DNA of 64,000 bases from an uncultured Oscillospiraceae bacterium (GTDB taxonomy: Bacteria > Bacillota > Clostridia > Oscillospirales > Ruminococcaceae): NCBI GenBank assembly GCA_949745795.1, contig CATKAZ010000096.1, forward strand, positions 1 to 64,000, in the 5' to 3' direction. A model generated the notes under the pieces. That model saw only the letters and a list, made by a program, of their open reading frames with translations, made no database searches and was not told the DNA's origin. The position numbers and the translations under genes were made by a program. This document shows positions 45,732 to 55,772 of this stretch, one piece after another. Positions within the stretch are counted from its first letter, which is position 1. The number at the start of each line of letters is the position of its first letter.

Positions 45732-45871
45732 GCATTTAAAATCCGCAGGCAATATGCTGTGCGAGAGTTTATGCCATTAAATGACATTAAACAGGGCAGT
45801 CCGCTGCCGCAGAGATTTATGCGGTCTCATAAAATGCGGTAAGAATGCCGGAAATCAGGAGGAAAAAAGCA
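45732..45871 (+). promoter_or_regulatory. Structured rplS leader (L19 leader-like)
   Basis: The 140-nt 5' untranslated region contains a long-range pairing CATTTAA / TTAAATG and two local hairpins, GGCAG-TCCG-CTGCC and CCGCA / TGCGG, before AGGAGG. Firmicutes carry an autoregulatory L19 leader at this place; the match here is by position and structure, not by a covariance-model search. Confidence 0.5.
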
Positions 45872-46216
45872 ATGAACGCATTAGAAATTATCAGCAATTC
45901 CAGCATTAAGGCTGAAGCACCGAAGTTCTCAGTCGGCGATACTGTTAAGGTACATGTAAAAATCAAGGAAGGCGATAAGAGCCGTATTCAGGTTTTTGAG
46001 GGTACTGTTATTGCCAAGAAGCACGGCGGTGTAAGCGAAACATTTACTGTAAGACGTGTTGCTCACGGCTGCGGAATTGAAAGAGTATTCCCTCTTCACT
46101 CACCTGTGGTAGATAAGGTTGAAGTTGTAAGACACGGTAAGGTTCGCAGAGCTAAGCTTTATTATCTTCGTGATAGAGTTGGTAAGGCAGCTAAGGTTAA
46201 GGAATTTATTAAGTAA
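45872..46216 (+). CDS. rplS: 50S ribosomal protein L19
   Basis: 114 aa at the 30S-50S interface. [36 protein letters not shown] and [20 protein letters not shown] are diagnostic. The ATG at 45872 follows AGGAGGAAAAAAGCA; an in-frame ATG at 45845 lies upstream of that site. It has its own promoter and terminator. Confidence 0.97.
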   Translation: MNALEIISNSSIKAEAPKFSVGDTVKVHVKIKEGDKSRIQVFEGTVIAKKHGGVSETFTVRRVAHGCGIERVFPLHSPVVDKVEVVRHGKVRRAKLYYLRDRVGKAAKVKEFIK

Positions 46217-46228
46217 GATAAGGCAGTC

Positions 46229-46291
46229 TCCGGCAGATAAGTCTGCCGGAAGGCATTGTGCCTTCATGAGGGACGTTAAAGTCCCTTTTTT
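46229..46291 (+). terminator. Hairpin and terminator after rplS
   Basis: A 9-bp hairpin TCCGGCAGA / TCTGCCGGA (46229-46250) is followed by the terminator AGGGAC / GTCCCT (46269-46286) with a T6 tail. Confidence 0.88.
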
Positions 46292-46355
46292 GCTACTAGG
46301 GAATACTAAGTGTAAATTTCAGTCTTAATTAATTTATGAAATCGAGGACAAAATA

Positions 46356-46982
46356 ATGGAAGAGCAGCAGATCATAGAAAATGCAGAGGAAAATGCAGAA
46401 GAAAAAAAGGCCAAAAGCTTCAGTGATTTTATGGAGGTTTGCGAATCGGTTATAATTTCTGTTTTTGTAGTTTTATTATTGTTTACTTTTATTGCAAGAC
46501 CGGTGACAGTTGACGGAAGGTCCATGGTTCCTACTTTGAATGATACTGATAAGCTTATTATGACTACCTTTTTTTACACTCCGAAGGTTGGGGATATTGT
46601 TATTATAGAAAATAAGCATGCTTATTTTTATAAAGAGGGAACAACTGACATTGTAGAGGGCAGCAGTCTGAATAAACGTCTTGTTAAAAGAGTTATTGCT
46701 GTCGGCGGTCAGACTGTCGATATTAATTTTAACAGCGGTGAAGTTATTGTTGACGGAGAAGTGCTGAAAGAAAACTATATTAGCGAACCAACATTTCTTG
46801 ATCCGGGAGCGTTTACATATCCTTTAACAGTTCCGGAAGGTTATGTTTTCGTTATGGGTGACAATAGAAATAATTCTACTGACAGCCGTGACGAACATGT
46901 TGGATTTGTCAAAGAAGACGATGTTATAGGTAAGGCTTGGCTGCGGTTCTATCCTTTTGAAAAATTTTCTGTACTGGATTGA
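46356..46982 (+). CDS. lepB: Signal peptidase I (first of two)
   Basis: 208 aa, one N-terminal span (about 28-48). Catalytic Ser in VDGRSMVPTL and catalytic Lys in KRLVKRVIAVGG; the GDNRNNSTDSRDEHVG box is present. Removes signal peptides of secreted proteins, among which are the hydrolases of this window. The next gene is a paralog. Confidence 0.94.
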   Translation: MEEQQIIENAEENAEEKKAKSFSDFMEVCESVIISVFVVLLLFTFIARPVTVDGRSMVPTLNDTDKLIMTTFFYTPKVGDIVIIENKHAYFYKEGTTDIVEGSSLNKRLVKRVIAVGGQTVDINFNSGEVIVDGEVLKENYISEPTFLDPGAFTYPLTVPEGYVFVMGDNRNNSTDSRDEHVGFVKEDDVIGKAWLRFYPFEKFSVLD

Positions 46983-47004
46983 TGGAAATTAAGGAGTACA
47001 TGAC

Positions 47005-47970
47005 TTGGAAAAGCAAAATATTACAAAGGAGAAACGTGAGGCGCTTATTGACAGTATTCTTGCGGAAACTAAAACCGGAACTTACAAGCCTAAAAGTACA
47101 GTATCAGTGCAGACTGTGAGAAAACCGGAAGCTGTAAATAAATCTGATGAGAACCAGATTGTGGAATTGAACGGACTGGCGGCTGAGTCTACAGCCAAAG
47201 CTCCGACAGCCGCAGCAGAAATGCAGGAAGAAAATAGGATCGTTGAATCAAGCCGTATTACTGCTGAAAAGATCGAAATGATCAGACGTAAAAAGCTTGA
47301 AGCACAGAAGGCGGAAAAACTTAGAACAGAAATAACCCCATTAAATGCTTTAGAATCGGAAGAAAAAGCCGATTTGATTGAACGCCGTAAAAAATCCGTT
47401 TCATCTGTGATTTATGATATAGTCGATATAGCAGAATGGGTTATTACGGTTTCGTTTATAATTATTCTTTTGTTTACTTATATTTTGGGAATAGCGTCTG
47501 TTTCCGGAGGCTCAATGGAGCCTACTCTGAAAAACGGTGATACGCTTCTTGTAATGAGCGCAGGTTACAGCGCTGAAACCGGAGACATTGTTGTTATAGA
47601 TGACAAAAAAGCTAATCTTATCGATGAATCTAACCGTGTTATTGAAAAGGATGGGTTGGGCTGCAAAATAGTAAAAAGAATTATTGCCAAAGGCGGAGAT
47701 ACCATAGATATTGATTTTGAAAAGGGTGTCGTTTATGTTAACGGAAAAGCCTTGGAAGAAAATTATATAAACGAACCTACAACAAGGGATGAATTTGCCT
47801 TTGATTATCCGCTTACTGTTCCGAAGGGATATGTGTTTGTTATGGGAGACAACAGAAATATTTCCAAGGACAGCCGTCATTCAGATGTGGGACTTGTGTC
47901 TGAGGAAGATATTATCGGAAAGGTTATTCTGAGGATGTATCCGTTTTCAGACTTCGGTACAGTAAAATAA
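47005..47970 (+). CDS. Signal peptidase I (second) with cytoplasmic extension
   Basis: 321 aa. Residues about 1-130 form a charged, low-complexity cytoplasmic region absent from the first copy; one span (about 145-165) follows, then the catalytic domain with Ser in VSGGSMEPTL, Lys in KIVKRIIAKGG and GDNRNISKDSRHSDVG. TTG start eight bases after AAGGAGT. The role of the extension is unknown. Tandem copies probably arose by duplication. Confidence 0.92.
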   Translation: MEKQNITKEKREALIDSILAETKTGTYKPKSTVSVQTVRKPEAVNKSDENQIVELNGLAAESTAKAPTAAAEMQEENRIVESSRITAEKIEMIRRKKLEAQKAEKLRTEITPLNALESEEKADLIERRKKSVSSVIYDIVDIAEWVITVSFIIILLFTYILGIASVSGGSMEPTLKNGDTLLVMSAGYSAETGDIVVIDDKKANLIDESNRVIEKDGLGCKIVKRIIAKGGDTIDIDFEKGVVYVNGKALEENYINEPTTRDEFAFDYPLTVPKGYVFVMGDNRNISKDSRHSDVGLVSEEDIIGKVILRMYPFSDFGTVK

Positions 47971-47990
47971 AGAGAAAGGGGAACAGATTT

Positions 47991-48857
47991 ATGGCAGAAA
48001 TGGGGAATATTCAGTGGTTTCCCGGTCATATGACAAAAACAAGACGAATGATCCAGTCAAATCTTTCTCTTGTGGACGGCGTTGTGGAAATTCTTGATGC
48101 CAGAGTACCTGAATCAAGCAGAAATCCGGAGATGGACAGACTTGTTAAGGACAAGCCGAGAATGTTTATTTTAAATAAAGCAGATATGGCGGACGATAAT
48201 GCTACCGCAAAATGGATAAATCATTATAAATCAAAAGGATTTACTGTTATAAAATGTAATTGCAAAAACGGCGACGGAATAAAAAGTTTTCTTCCGGCAG
48301 TAAGAAATCAGCTTTTAAAGGAACTGATGGATAAACGCCGTGCAAAAGGTATTGAAGGCGCTCCCTTAAGACTTATGATCGTAGGCATACCAAACGTTGG
48401 AAAATCGTCTTTTATAAACAGAATGGCGAAATCAAAAAAGGCTAAGGTTGAGGATCGTCCCGGAGTTACCCGTACGAAACAATGGGTAAAGCTTGGGGAT
48501 AATGTTGAAATGCTGGATATGCCCGGTGTTTTGTGGCCTAAATTTGAAGATCAGGAAGTTGCAAGAAAACTTGCTTTTACAGGAGCTGTGAAAGATGATA
48601 TTCTCGATATTGAAGCCCTTGCTTCACTTCTTCTTGAAAATCTTTCATTACTATATCCGCAGGCTCTTGAAGAACGATATAAAATTGATACGCAGGGAAC
48701 AGGTTTTGAATTATTGGAGAATGTGGGAAGAAAAAGAGGTATGTTGATTTCAGGCGGAGAAGTCAATACTGAAAGAGCGGCAATTACTGTTCTAGACGAA
48801 TTCCGAAGCGGAAAGCTCGGCAGGCTTACTTTGGAACTTCCGACGGAGGTGCGGTAA
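47991..48857 (+). CDS. rbgA: Ribosome biogenesis GTPase RbgA (YlqF)
   Basis: 288 aa circularly permuted GTPase needed for late 50S assembly. IQWFPGHMTKTRRMI, G4 (LNKADM), G1 (GIPNVGKSSF) and G3 (DMPGVLWP) are visible. Gene order rplS-(lepB)-rbgA-rnhB matches Bacillus. Its stop overlaps the rnhB start. Confidence 0.96.
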   Translation: MAEMGNIQWFPGHMTKTRRMIQSNLSLVDGVVEILDARVPESSRNPEMDRLVKDKPRMFILNKADMADDNATAKWINHYKSKGFTVIKCNCKNGDGIKSFLPAVRNQLLKELMDKRRAKGIEGAPLRLMIVGIPNVGKSSFINRMAKSKKAKVEDRPGVTRTKQWVKLGDNVEMLDMPGVLWPKFEDQEVARKLAFTGAVKDDILDIEALASLLLENLSLLYPQALEERYKIDTQGTGFELLENVGRKRGMLISGGEVNTERAAITVLDEFRSGKLGRLTLELPTEVR

Positions 48858-49462
48858 TGGACGCTTTGTGGGAATATGATGAGGCAGTCAGAAACAGTGT
48901 CGGGGTGTTTTGCGGCGCTGACGAGGCAGGCAGAGGTCCCCTTGCAGGTGATGTTTATGCAGCGGCAGTAATTTTGAATCCGGATAATTATATAGAAGGT
49001 TTAAATGACAGTAAAAAGCTTTCCGAAAAGAAGCGTGAAAAGCTTTATGATGAGATTATCGAAAAGGCAGAAGATTACTGTATTGCAAGAGCAACCATTG
49101 CGGAAATAGAGGAAATCAATATTCTCAACGCCGCCATGCTTGCTATGAAACGTGCTGTTTCAGGACTGACAGTAAAACCGGCACTTGTATTGGCAGACGG
49201 CAATAAAATTCCTGACGTACCATGTGAGGCAAGAGCTGTAGTAAAAGGCGACGGCAATTCGGCGTCCATAGCGGCGGCTTCAATACTTGCTAAGGTTACA
49301 AGAGACAGATATATGCTTGAAATGGCAGAGAGGTATCCTGAATATGGATTTGAAAAGCATAAGGGGTACGGTACGAAGCTTCACAGGGAAAAAATCCTTG
49401 AGCTTGGTGCTTGCCCTATACATAGACCTTCGTTTTTGAAAAAGATTTATGCTAAAAAATAA
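48857..49462 (+). CDS. rnhB: Ribonuclease HII
   Basis: 201 aa, removes ribonucleotides and RNA from RNA-DNA hybrids. Catalytic acids are in CGADEAGRGPLAG and later in LVLADGNK; SIAAASILAKVTRDRYM and the EKHKGYGTKLHRE motifs are typical. ATG overlaps the rbgA stop (TAATG), with CGGAGGTG upstream. Confidence 0.96.
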   Translation: MDALWEYDEAVRNSVGVFCGADEAGRGPLAGDVYAAAVILNPDNYIEGLNDSKKLSEKKREKLYDEIIEKAEDYCIARATIAEIEEINILNAAMLAMKRAVSGLTVKPALVLADGNKIPDVPCEARAVVKGDGNSASIAAASILAKVTRDRYMLEMAERYPEYGFEKHKGYGTKLHREKILELGACPIHRPSFLKKIYAKK

Positions 49463-49808
49463 TTACGGACGGGATTTCGAGCTGCGCATATACAGATATA
49501 TTGAAAATGAGGGTATGAAAATTCTGACCCGAAATTATACTGTTAAAGGCGGAGAAGCCGATATAATTGCCGCTGACGGGGAATGCGTCTGCTTTATTGA
49601 AATAAAATTCAGAAGGCTGGAGGCATTTGATATTAACAGATGCGTCGGTATAAAAAAACAAAAGCGGATAATAAAATCCGCAGAAAAATATTTAAGGGAA
49701 ACAGACTGCAAACTTCAGCCTAGGTTTGATGTGGTTTTTGTTACAGCTGAGGACGAGGGGTTCAGTCTTGAATATATGAAAAACGCCTATGACGGTTCCG
49801 GCGTTTGA
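49449..49808 (+). CDS. YraN-family (UPF0102) endonuclease-like protein
   Basis: 119 aa. The nuclease-like core GGEADIIAADGECVCFIEIK gives the D-ExK pattern of a Holliday-junction-resolvase-type fold. It overlaps rnhB by 14 bases, the common neighbour. Biological function is not established. Confidence 0.92.
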   Translation: MLKNNYGRDFELRIYRYIENEGMKILTRNYTVKGGEADIIAADGECVCFIEIKFRRLEAFDINRCVGIKKQKRIIKSAEKYLRETDCKLQPRFDVVFVTAEDEGFSLEYMKNAYDGSGV

Positions 49809-49828
49809 TACTAAAAAGGGTGGTATTT

Positions 49829-51325
49829 ATGTATTATAAGAGTACACGAAACAGTGATATTAAAGTTGAAAGTGCAGTTGCTATCACACAGGGAATTTCA
49901 GAGGACGGCGGACTTTTTGTTCCGGAATCCATTCCTGAACTGACTATGGACGAAATCAAGTATCTGTCAGGCTTAAATTATTCATGCAGAGCAGCTTATA
50001 TTTTTAAAAAGTATCTTACAGATTTTACAGATGCAGAAATTCAATACTGTACAGATAACGCTTACAGTACCAAAAATTTTGAAACCGAAAATATAGCTGA
50101 AATAGCAGAGCTTTTTGACGGAACATATATGCTTGAGCTATGGCATGGTCCTACATGCGCATTCAAGGACATGGCTCTTCAGATTCTGCCTTATTTCCTT
50201 ACTACTTCCGCAAAAAAAATCAATTTGGATAAGAAGATTATTATTCTTGTTGCAACTTCGGGAGATACCGGTAAGGCTGCTCTTGAGGGCTTTAAGGACG
50301 TTGAAGGAACTCAGATTCTCGTTTTCTATCCGGAAGACGGTGTAAGTCCTATGCAGAAAAGACAAATGACAACACAGTCCGGATCAAATGTTGGCGTATG
50401 CGCAGTAAAGGGTAATTTTGATGACTGTCAAAACGGCGTAAAAGCAATCTTTACAGACAAGGATATCAAGGAAAAAATGAATGCTGCCGGACTAATGTTT
50501 TCAAGTGCCAATTCCATTAACTGGGGACGTCTTGTTCCGCAGATCGTTTATTATATTTCTTCCTATGCGTCTTTAGCCGAAAGCGGAGAAATTACTTTGG
50601 GTGATAAAATTAACGTTGTTGTTCCGACAGGTAATTTCGGAAATATTTTGGCGGCTTACTATGCGAAGAAAATGGGACTTCCGATAAATAAGCTTATCTG
50701 TGCTTCAAACGTTAACAAGGTTCTTACAGACTTTATTGAAACAGGCGTTTACGACAGAAACAGAGATTTCTATGCAACATGTTCACCGTCAATGGATATT
50801 CTTATTTCAAGCAATCTGGAAAGACTTCTTTATATGCTGACAGGTCAGAATGACGTTCAGATAAGAGAATGGTTCGGCAGTTTGGCAGAAACAGGTAGAT
50901 ATGAAGTAAATGATGAAGTTAAGAAAGTACTTAAGGAAGAATTCTTCGGCGGTTACTGTGATGACGAACAGACAAAGGCAACAATCAGCGAAATCTATAA
51001 AAAGTATTCATATACATGTGATACTCATACAGCAGTTGCCGTAAAGGTTTACGAGGACTACAAAAAGGCAACGGGAGATGAAACAAAAACTCTGATTGCT
51101 TCAACAGCGAGTCCATATAAATTCAGCGCAAGCGTTCTCGAAGCAATTGAAGGCAAAAAGTCAGACCTTGACGAGTATGATATGGTTGCAAAGCTTGCGG
51201 AGCTTTCTGATATTACCGTACCGTCTGCTCTTGCCGATCTTAAAAATAAAGAAAGAAGATTTACCGATTCTATTGAAAAGTCTGATATGAACAGTTATGT
51301 TCTTAAGGATTTCGGTTTGGCATAA
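49829..51325 (+). CDS. thrC: Threonine synthase
   Basis: 498 aa PLP enzyme, O-phosphohomoserine to threonine. MYYKSTRNSDIKVES, the PLP lysine in GPTCAFKDMALQ and the LVATSGDTGKAALEG and VVPTGNFGNILAAYYAKKMG segments identify it. The ATG at 49829 starts the family's N-terminus; AAAAGGGTGG lies before it. Its stop overlaps the next start. Confidence 0.95.
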   Translation: MYYKSTRNSDIKVESAVAITQGISEDGGLFVPESIPELTMDEIKYLSGLNYSCRAAYIFKKYLTDFTDAEIQYCTDNAYSTKNFETENIAEIAELFDGTYMLELWHGPTCAFKDMALQILPYFLTTSAKKINLDKKIIILVATSGDTGKAALEGFKDVEGTQILVFYPEDGVSPMQKRQMTTQSGSNVGVCAVKGNFDDCQNGVKAIFTDKDIKEKMNAAGLMFSSANSINWGRLVPQIVYYISSYASLAESGEITLGDKINVVVPTGNFGNILAAYYAKKMGLPINKLICASNVNKVLTDFIETGVYDRNRDFYATCSPSMDILISSNLERLLYMLTGQNDVQIREWFGSLAETGRYEVNDEVKKVLKEEFFGGYCDDEQTKATISEIYKKYSYTCDTHTAVAVKVYEDYKKATGDETKTLIASTASPYKFSASVLEAIEGKKSDLDEYDMVAKLAELSDITVPSALADLKNKERRFTDSIEKSDMNSYVLKDFGLA

Positions 51326-52014
51326 TGGCGTTATTTGCAATTGGCGATCTTCACCTTGCTTTGAGCGTATCCAATAAGACAATGGATATTTTCGGCGGCT
51401 GGGAAAATTATATGGAGCTGCTTGAAAGAAACTGGCAAAAGCATATCACTTCTGAAGATACAGTTGTCCTTGCCGGCGACAGTTCATGGGCTATGAATAT
51501 TCGTGACGCCTATGAAGATTTCCTCTGGATTGAAAAAATGCCCGGAAAAAAGATTATATTAAAGGGTAATCATGATTATTGGTGGGGGTCACGTAAAAAA
51601 ATGGAAGATACTTTTTCCTTATGGGGATTTTCTTCTTTGAATATACTTCACAATAATCATTATGCTTATGAAAATCATGGTATATGCGGTACCAGAGGCT
51701 GGGTAAATATGCCTGGCGAGCCGCAGGATGCAAAAGTATTGGCTAGAGAGGCAGGGAGGCTTACGGTTTCTATTGAGTCTGCCCTGAAAGAAAATCTTGA
51801 ACCTATTGTGTTTCTACATTATCCGCCGGTTTACGGAAATAATTGTAATCCCGATATACTTGATGTATTGTATAAGTATAATGTTAAACAGTGCTGGTAT
51901 GGACATCTTCACGGACCGTCGATTAAATATGCTATAAACGGAGAACGAGATGGCATTGATTTTCAATTGATTTCCAGTGATTTTTTACAATTTCAAGCGG
52001 TAAAAATTTTATAA
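51325..52014 (+). CDS. Metallophosphoesterase
   Basis: 229 aa calcineurin-like phosphoesterase. Metal motifs FAIGDLHLAL, VVLAGDSSWA, LKGNHDYWWG, FLHYPPVYG and YGHLHG are all present, so it should be active; the substrate is unknown. No signal peptide. ATG overlaps the thrC stop. Confidence 0.92.
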   Translation: MALFAIGDLHLALSVSNKTMDIFGGWENYMELLERNWQKHITSEDTVVLAGDSSWAMNIRDAYEDFLWIEKMPGKKIILKGNHDYWWGSRKKMEDTFSLWGFSSLNILHNNHYAYENHGICGTRGWVNMPGEPQDAKVLAREAGRLTVSIESALKENLEPIVFLHYPPVYGNNCNPDILDVLYKYNVKQCWYGHLHGPSIKYAINGERDGIDFQLISSDFLQFQAVKIL

Positions 52015-52066
52015 TTTGTTAAAAATGTAGAAGTGAAATTTTTATGTAGAAAAAAAATAATTAATA

Positions 52067-52075
52067 TGATATAAT
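52067..52075 (+). promoter_or_regulatory. Extended -10 promoter of tig
   Basis: TGATATAAT (52067-52075) matches an extended -10; there is no good -35 at 17 bp. It lies about 40 bases before tig. Confidence 0.6.
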
Positions 52076-52116
52076 GAATAAGGTATGCACTTATAAATAA
52101 ATTGGAGGACTTAAAA

Positions 52117-53445
52117 ATGAGTTTAAAATCATCAACTAAGGTTGACGTAAATACACACGAATTGGTATTCACTGTAGATGCCGAAGCTTTTTCAGCTGCT
52201 GTAGAAAAGGCTTTTCAAAGACAGAAAAAGAGCATTACTGTTCCCGGCTTCAGAAAAGGCAAGGCAAGCAAGAAGCTTATTGAAAAATACTATGGCGAAG
52301 GCGTATTCTATGAGGAAGCTATTAATGGTCTTATCAATTCGGAAATTCCGGATGCTATCAAGGACTCAGAGCTTGTTCTTGTTGATACACCGAGAATTGA
52401 AGTTGTTTCCGCAGATAAAGATAATGGAGTAGAGTTTAAGGCAATCTGTATAACAAAGCCTGAAATTACTGTTCCTGAATATAAGGGTATAAAGGCTCCA
52501 AAAAATGTCAAGGATATAACAGATGCGGATATCGACGCTCAGATTGAACAAATCAAGCAGAGAAATGCAAGAATTATTTCAGTTGATGACAGACCGGCTC
52601 AGCTTAATGACGAAGTAATTATCGACTTTGAGGGCTTTATAGACGATGTTGCATTTGAAGGCGGAAAGGCAGATGAATTTCCTCTTAAGTTAGGAAGCGG
52701 ACAGTTTATACCGGGTTTTGAGGATCAAATTGTAGGTCACTCAATCGGGGAAGAATTTGAAATTAATGTTACTTTCCCGGAAAACTATCAGATGGAGGAA
52801 TATGCCGGAAAGCCTGCTGTATTTAAGGTTAAGCTCAATGCAATCAATGCTTCTGAGTATCCTGAATTTGATGATGAGCTTATTAAGGATACAACTGAAT
52901 TTGATACTGTAGACGAGTGGAAGGATGATATCAGAACAAAGCTTGAAAAACAGGCAGAAACCAGAGCTAATTCTGAATTTGAAAATTATATTTTGCAGAC
53001 TATTATTGACACTACAGAAGGTGTAATTCCTAAGTGTATGTTTGACCACAGAGTAGACGGTCTTATCAGAAACTTTGAACAGGGACTTAAGCAGCAGGGA
53101 ATGAGTGTTGATATATATCTTCAGTATACAGGTATGGATATGGATTCATTCAGAGAAACATTCCAGGAAAGAGCAGAAAATGAAGTTAAGCTGAGACTTG
53201 CTCTTGAAAAGATTGCCGATATGGAAAATATTCAGCCAACAGAAGAAGAAATTGACAGCCAGCTGCAGGAAGTGGCTGACGCTAATAATCTTTCACTGGA
53301 AGATGTTAAGCTAAGAATTCCTATGGACGATTTTATAACAGATTTGAGAGTTACAAAGGCTATTGAAATCGTAAAGGACAATGCAGTAATTGATAATACA
53401 ATAAATACTGAAAAAGAAAAGGCAGAAGATGAAGCTGCCGAATAA
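52117..53445 (+). CDS. tig: Trigger factor
   Basis: 442 aa ribosome-bound chaperone and prolyl isomerase. N-terminal ribosome-binding signature VPGFRKGKASKKLIEKYYGE, central FKBP-type domain (about 160-245, DEVIIDFEGFIDDVAFEGG) and C-terminal chaperone arms. ATG at 52117 after TTGGAGGAC. It precedes clpP and clpX as in many Firmicutes. Confidence 0.96.
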   Translation: MSLKSSTKVDVNTHELVFTVDAEAFSAAVEKAFQRQKKSITVPGFRKGKASKKLIEKYYGEGVFYEEAINGLINSEIPDAIKDSELVLVDTPRIEVVSADKDNGVEFKAICITKPEITVPEYKGIKAPKNVKDITDADIDAQIEQIKQRNARIISVDDRPAQLNDEVIIDFEGFIDDVAFEGGKADEFPLKLGSGQFIPGFEDQIVGHSIGEEFEINVTFPENYQMEEYAGKPAVFKVKLNAINASEYPEFDDELIKDTTEFDTVDEWKDDIRTKLEKQAETRANSEFENYILQTIIDTTEGVIPKCMFDHRVDGLIRNFEQGLKQQGMSVDIYLQYTGMDMDSFRETFQERAENEVKLRLALEKIADMENIQPTEEEIDSQLQEVADANNLSLEDVKLRIPMDDFITDLRVTKAIEIVKDNAVIDNTINTEKEKAEDEAAE

Positions 53446-53461
53446 ATCCGTTTATAATCGT

Positions 53462-53480
53462 GCTGCCCGAATCGGGCAGC
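53462..53480 (+). other. Hairpin between tig and clpP
   Basis: Palindrome GCTGCCCGA-A-TCGGGCAGC, able to form a 7-bp GC-rich stem. There is no T-run after it, so it may be an mRNA processing or partial-termination element rather than a full terminator. Confidence 0.55.
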
Positions 53481-53533
53481 CGACTTTGTAATACAGATAA
53501 TAAGGCTTATGCTTTGAGAAAAGGAGAGAAAAT

Positions 53534-54121
53534 ATGAGTTTTGTACCTTATGTTGTGGAACAGACCAGCCGTGGAGAACGTTCTTATGATATTTTTTCCA
53601 GATTGCTTAATGACAGAATTATTATGCTTTCTGAAGATGTAAATGATACTACGGCAAGTCTTGTAGTGGCACAGCTGCTTTATCTTGAAGGACAGGATCC
53701 GGAAAAGGATATTTGTTTGTATATAAACAGTCCAGGCGGCTCTGTTACTGCCGGTATGGCTATTTATGATACAATGCAGTATATAAAGTGTGATGTTTCT
53801 ACTATTTGTATAGGTTTGGCAGCGTCAATGGGAGCATTTTTGTTATCCTCCGGTGCGAAGGGAAAAAGAATTGCCCTTCCAAACAGTGAAATTATGATTC
53901 ATCAGCCTCTTATTTCAGGCGGACTTCAAGGTCAGGCAACCGATATAAAAATAAGAACGGAAAATTTACTCAAAACTAAAGAAAATCTAAATAGAATTTT
54001 AAGCGAAAATACCGGAAAAACATATGAGGAAATTTGTCGGGATACTGATCGTGATAATTTTATGACTGCTGCTGAAGCACAGGAATACGGTCTGATTGAT
54101 AAGGTAATTAAACACAGATAA
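53534..54121 (+). CDS. clpP: ATP-dependent Clp protease proteolytic subunit
   Basis: 195 aa serine protease forming the tetradecameric chamber. Catalytic Ser in [11 protein letters not shown] and His in [10 protein letters not shown]; start [20 protein letters not shown] is typical. AAGGAGAG precedes the ATG. Works with ClpX, encoded next. Confidence 0.97.
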   Translation: MSFVPYVVEQTSRGERSYDIFSRLLNDRIIMLSEDVNDTTASLVVAQLLYLEGQDPEKDICLYINSPGGSVTAGMAIYDTMQYIKCDVSTICIGLAASMGAFLLSSGAKGKRIALPNSEIMIHQPLISGGLQGQATDIKIRTENLLKTKENLNRILSENTGKTYEEICRDTDRDNFMTAAEAQEYGLIDKVIKHR

Positions 54122-54136
54122 TCGGGGAGGAAGTTT

Positions 54137-55432
54137 ATGCCGGATAAACCAATAAAATTCTGCAATTTCTGTGGAAAAAGCGAAGACAAGGTTCAGAGTA
54201 TTTTTACTGCCGGAGCATCTAATATATGCGATGAATGTGTTGTATATTGTTATGAATTGCTTATGGGACCGCTGGCTAAAACTAAAACGAGCAGAAAAGG
54301 TGAAGGCGAAGGTAAAAGTAAATTCGGAGATGAAACTACTATTAATTTACTGACTCCGGCTGAAATTAAGTCGGTTTTAGATGAATATGTTGTGGGTCAG
54401 GATAAAGCCAAAATAACTTTAGCTGTTTCTGTATATAATCATTATAAAAGAATAATCAGTCAGGAAAATGATGACGATGGTGTAGATATTCAGAAAAGCA
54501 ATGTTTTGCTTTTGGGACCTACGGGAGTCGGAAAAACTTTTCTTGCATCTACTCTTGCTAAAATTCTTGATGTGCCTTTTGCAATTGCAGATGCTACAAC
54601 TATTACCGAAGCCGGTTATGTAGGTGATGATGTTGAAAATGTTTTGCTGAGGCTTATTCAGGCAGCTGATTTTAATATTGAAGCAGCTGAAAGAGGTATT
54701 ATTTATATTGATGAAATAGATAAGATAGCAAGAAAGTCTGAAAATACATCACTTACTAGAGATGTAAGCGGTGAAGGCGTTCAGCAGGCTCTTTTAAAAA
54801 TCATTGAGGGGACGGTATCAAATGTTCCTCCTCAGGGCGGACGTAAGCATCCGAATCAGGAATTTATTCAGATAAATACAAAAAATATTTTATTTATATG
54901 CGGAGGTGCCTTTGACGGGCTGGAAAAATCTATATTGAAAAGAATTAATTCTTCTGCACTTGGTTTTGGTGCGGAGATAAATTCAAAAAAAGAAATAACA
55001 AAAAATATTTTTCATAAGATTATTCCGCAGGATTTAGTGAAATTTGGTATTGTTCCTGAATTGGTGGGCAGACTTCCTATAATTACAGTGCTTGATGAAT
55101 TAGATGAACAAGCTTTAATTAGAATTTTAACTGAACCCAAAAACGCACTATTAAAACAGTATAAGAAATTATTTGATTATGATAACATAGATTTAATTGT
55201 TGAAGATGATGCTTTGTTGGAAATTGCCAAAAAGGCAATTGCGCAAAAAACCGGTGCGAGAGGACTTAGAACTATTATTGAAGAAGTTTTGATGCAATCT
55301 ATGTTTGAAGCTCCTTCTAATCCGGATATTACGGGTATTAAAATAACTGCTGAATCAATAATCGGTGATGAAAAACCATTATATATTACAAAAAGAAAAC
55401 TAGGTAAAATGGAACAGATGTCAGAAAATTAA
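54137..55432 (+). CDS. clpX: ATP-dependent Clp protease ATPase subunit ClpX
   Basis: 431 aa AAA+ unfoldase. N-terminal zinc domain ([18 protein letters not shown]), Walker [10 protein letters not shown], Walker [12 protein letters not shown] and arginine-finger region; the IGF-type ClpP-binding loop reads LGFGAE. It follows clpP by 15 bases and ends at a strong terminator. Confidence 0.96.
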   Translation: MPDKPIKFCNFCGKSEDKVQSIFTAGASNICDECVVYCYELLMGPLAKTKTSRKGEGEGKSKFGDETTINLLTPAEIKSVLDEYVVGQDKAKITLAVSVYNHYKRIISQENDDDGVDIQKSNVLLLGPTGVGKTFLASTLAKILDVPFAIADATTITEAGYVGDDVENVLLRLIQAADFNIEAAERGIIYIDEIDKIARKSENTSLTRDVSGEGVQQALLKIIEGTVSNVPPQGGRKHPNQEFIQINTKNILFICGGAFDGLEKSILKRINSSALGFGAEINSKKEITKNIFHKIIPQDLVKFGIVPELVGRLPIITVLDELDEQALIRILTEPKNALLKQYKKLFDYDNIDLIVEDDALLEIAKKAIAQKTGARGLRTIIEEVLMQSMFEAPSNPDITGIKITAESIIGDEKPLYITKRKLGKMEQMSEN

Positions 55433-55443
55433 ATTTATATTAG

Positions 55444-55474
55444 AAATCCGTACAAAAAAAGTACGGATTTTTTT
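55444..55474 (+). terminator. Intrinsic terminator after clpX
   Basis: 10-bp stem AAATCCGTAC / GTACGGATTT with an A7 loop and T-run. Confidence 0.92.
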
Positions 55475-55484
55475 AAAAAAAGCC

Positions 55485-55513
55485 TTGACAAAATCTATAT
55501 AGTATGATATACT
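55485..55513 (+). promoter_or_regulatory. Promoter of the initiator tRNA gene
   Basis: TTGACA (55485-55490), 17 bp, TATACT (55508-55513), start near 55520, just upstream of the tRNA. Confidence 0.88.
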
Positions 55514-55538
55514 ATATAAGTACTCAAAACTTATATAT

Positions 55539-55615
<77 letters not shown>

Positions 55616-55623
55616 ATATAAAT

Positions 55624-55657
55624 ACGTCCTTTGAAGTAATTCAGAGGGCGTTTTTTT
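55624..55657 (+). terminator. Terminator after the initiator tRNA
   Basis: Stem ACGTCCTTTGAA / TTCAGAGGGCGT with wobble pairs and a GTAA loop, then T7. Confidence 0.88.
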
Positions 55658-55724
55658 GTCTGAAAATATGAGTCAGTGCGCCATAAAAATCGGCTGAAAG
55701 CAACAGTCTGATATTACAAGAAAT

Positions 55725-55772
55725 CGGAGCAGGAAAGCTATTAAATTAGCAATTCTGCTCCGTTATTTTTTA
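55725..55772 (+). terminator. Orphan terminator-like hairpin
   Basis: Outer stem CGGAGCAG (55725-55732) / CTGCTCCG (55755-55762) enclosing an inner GCTA / TAGC hairpin, followed by TTATTTTTT. No gene ends just upstream on the plus strand. The surrounding 55658-55920 holds no other feature I can support; a 19-codon open stretch on the minus strand (55773-55829) is too short to call. Confidence 0.5.
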
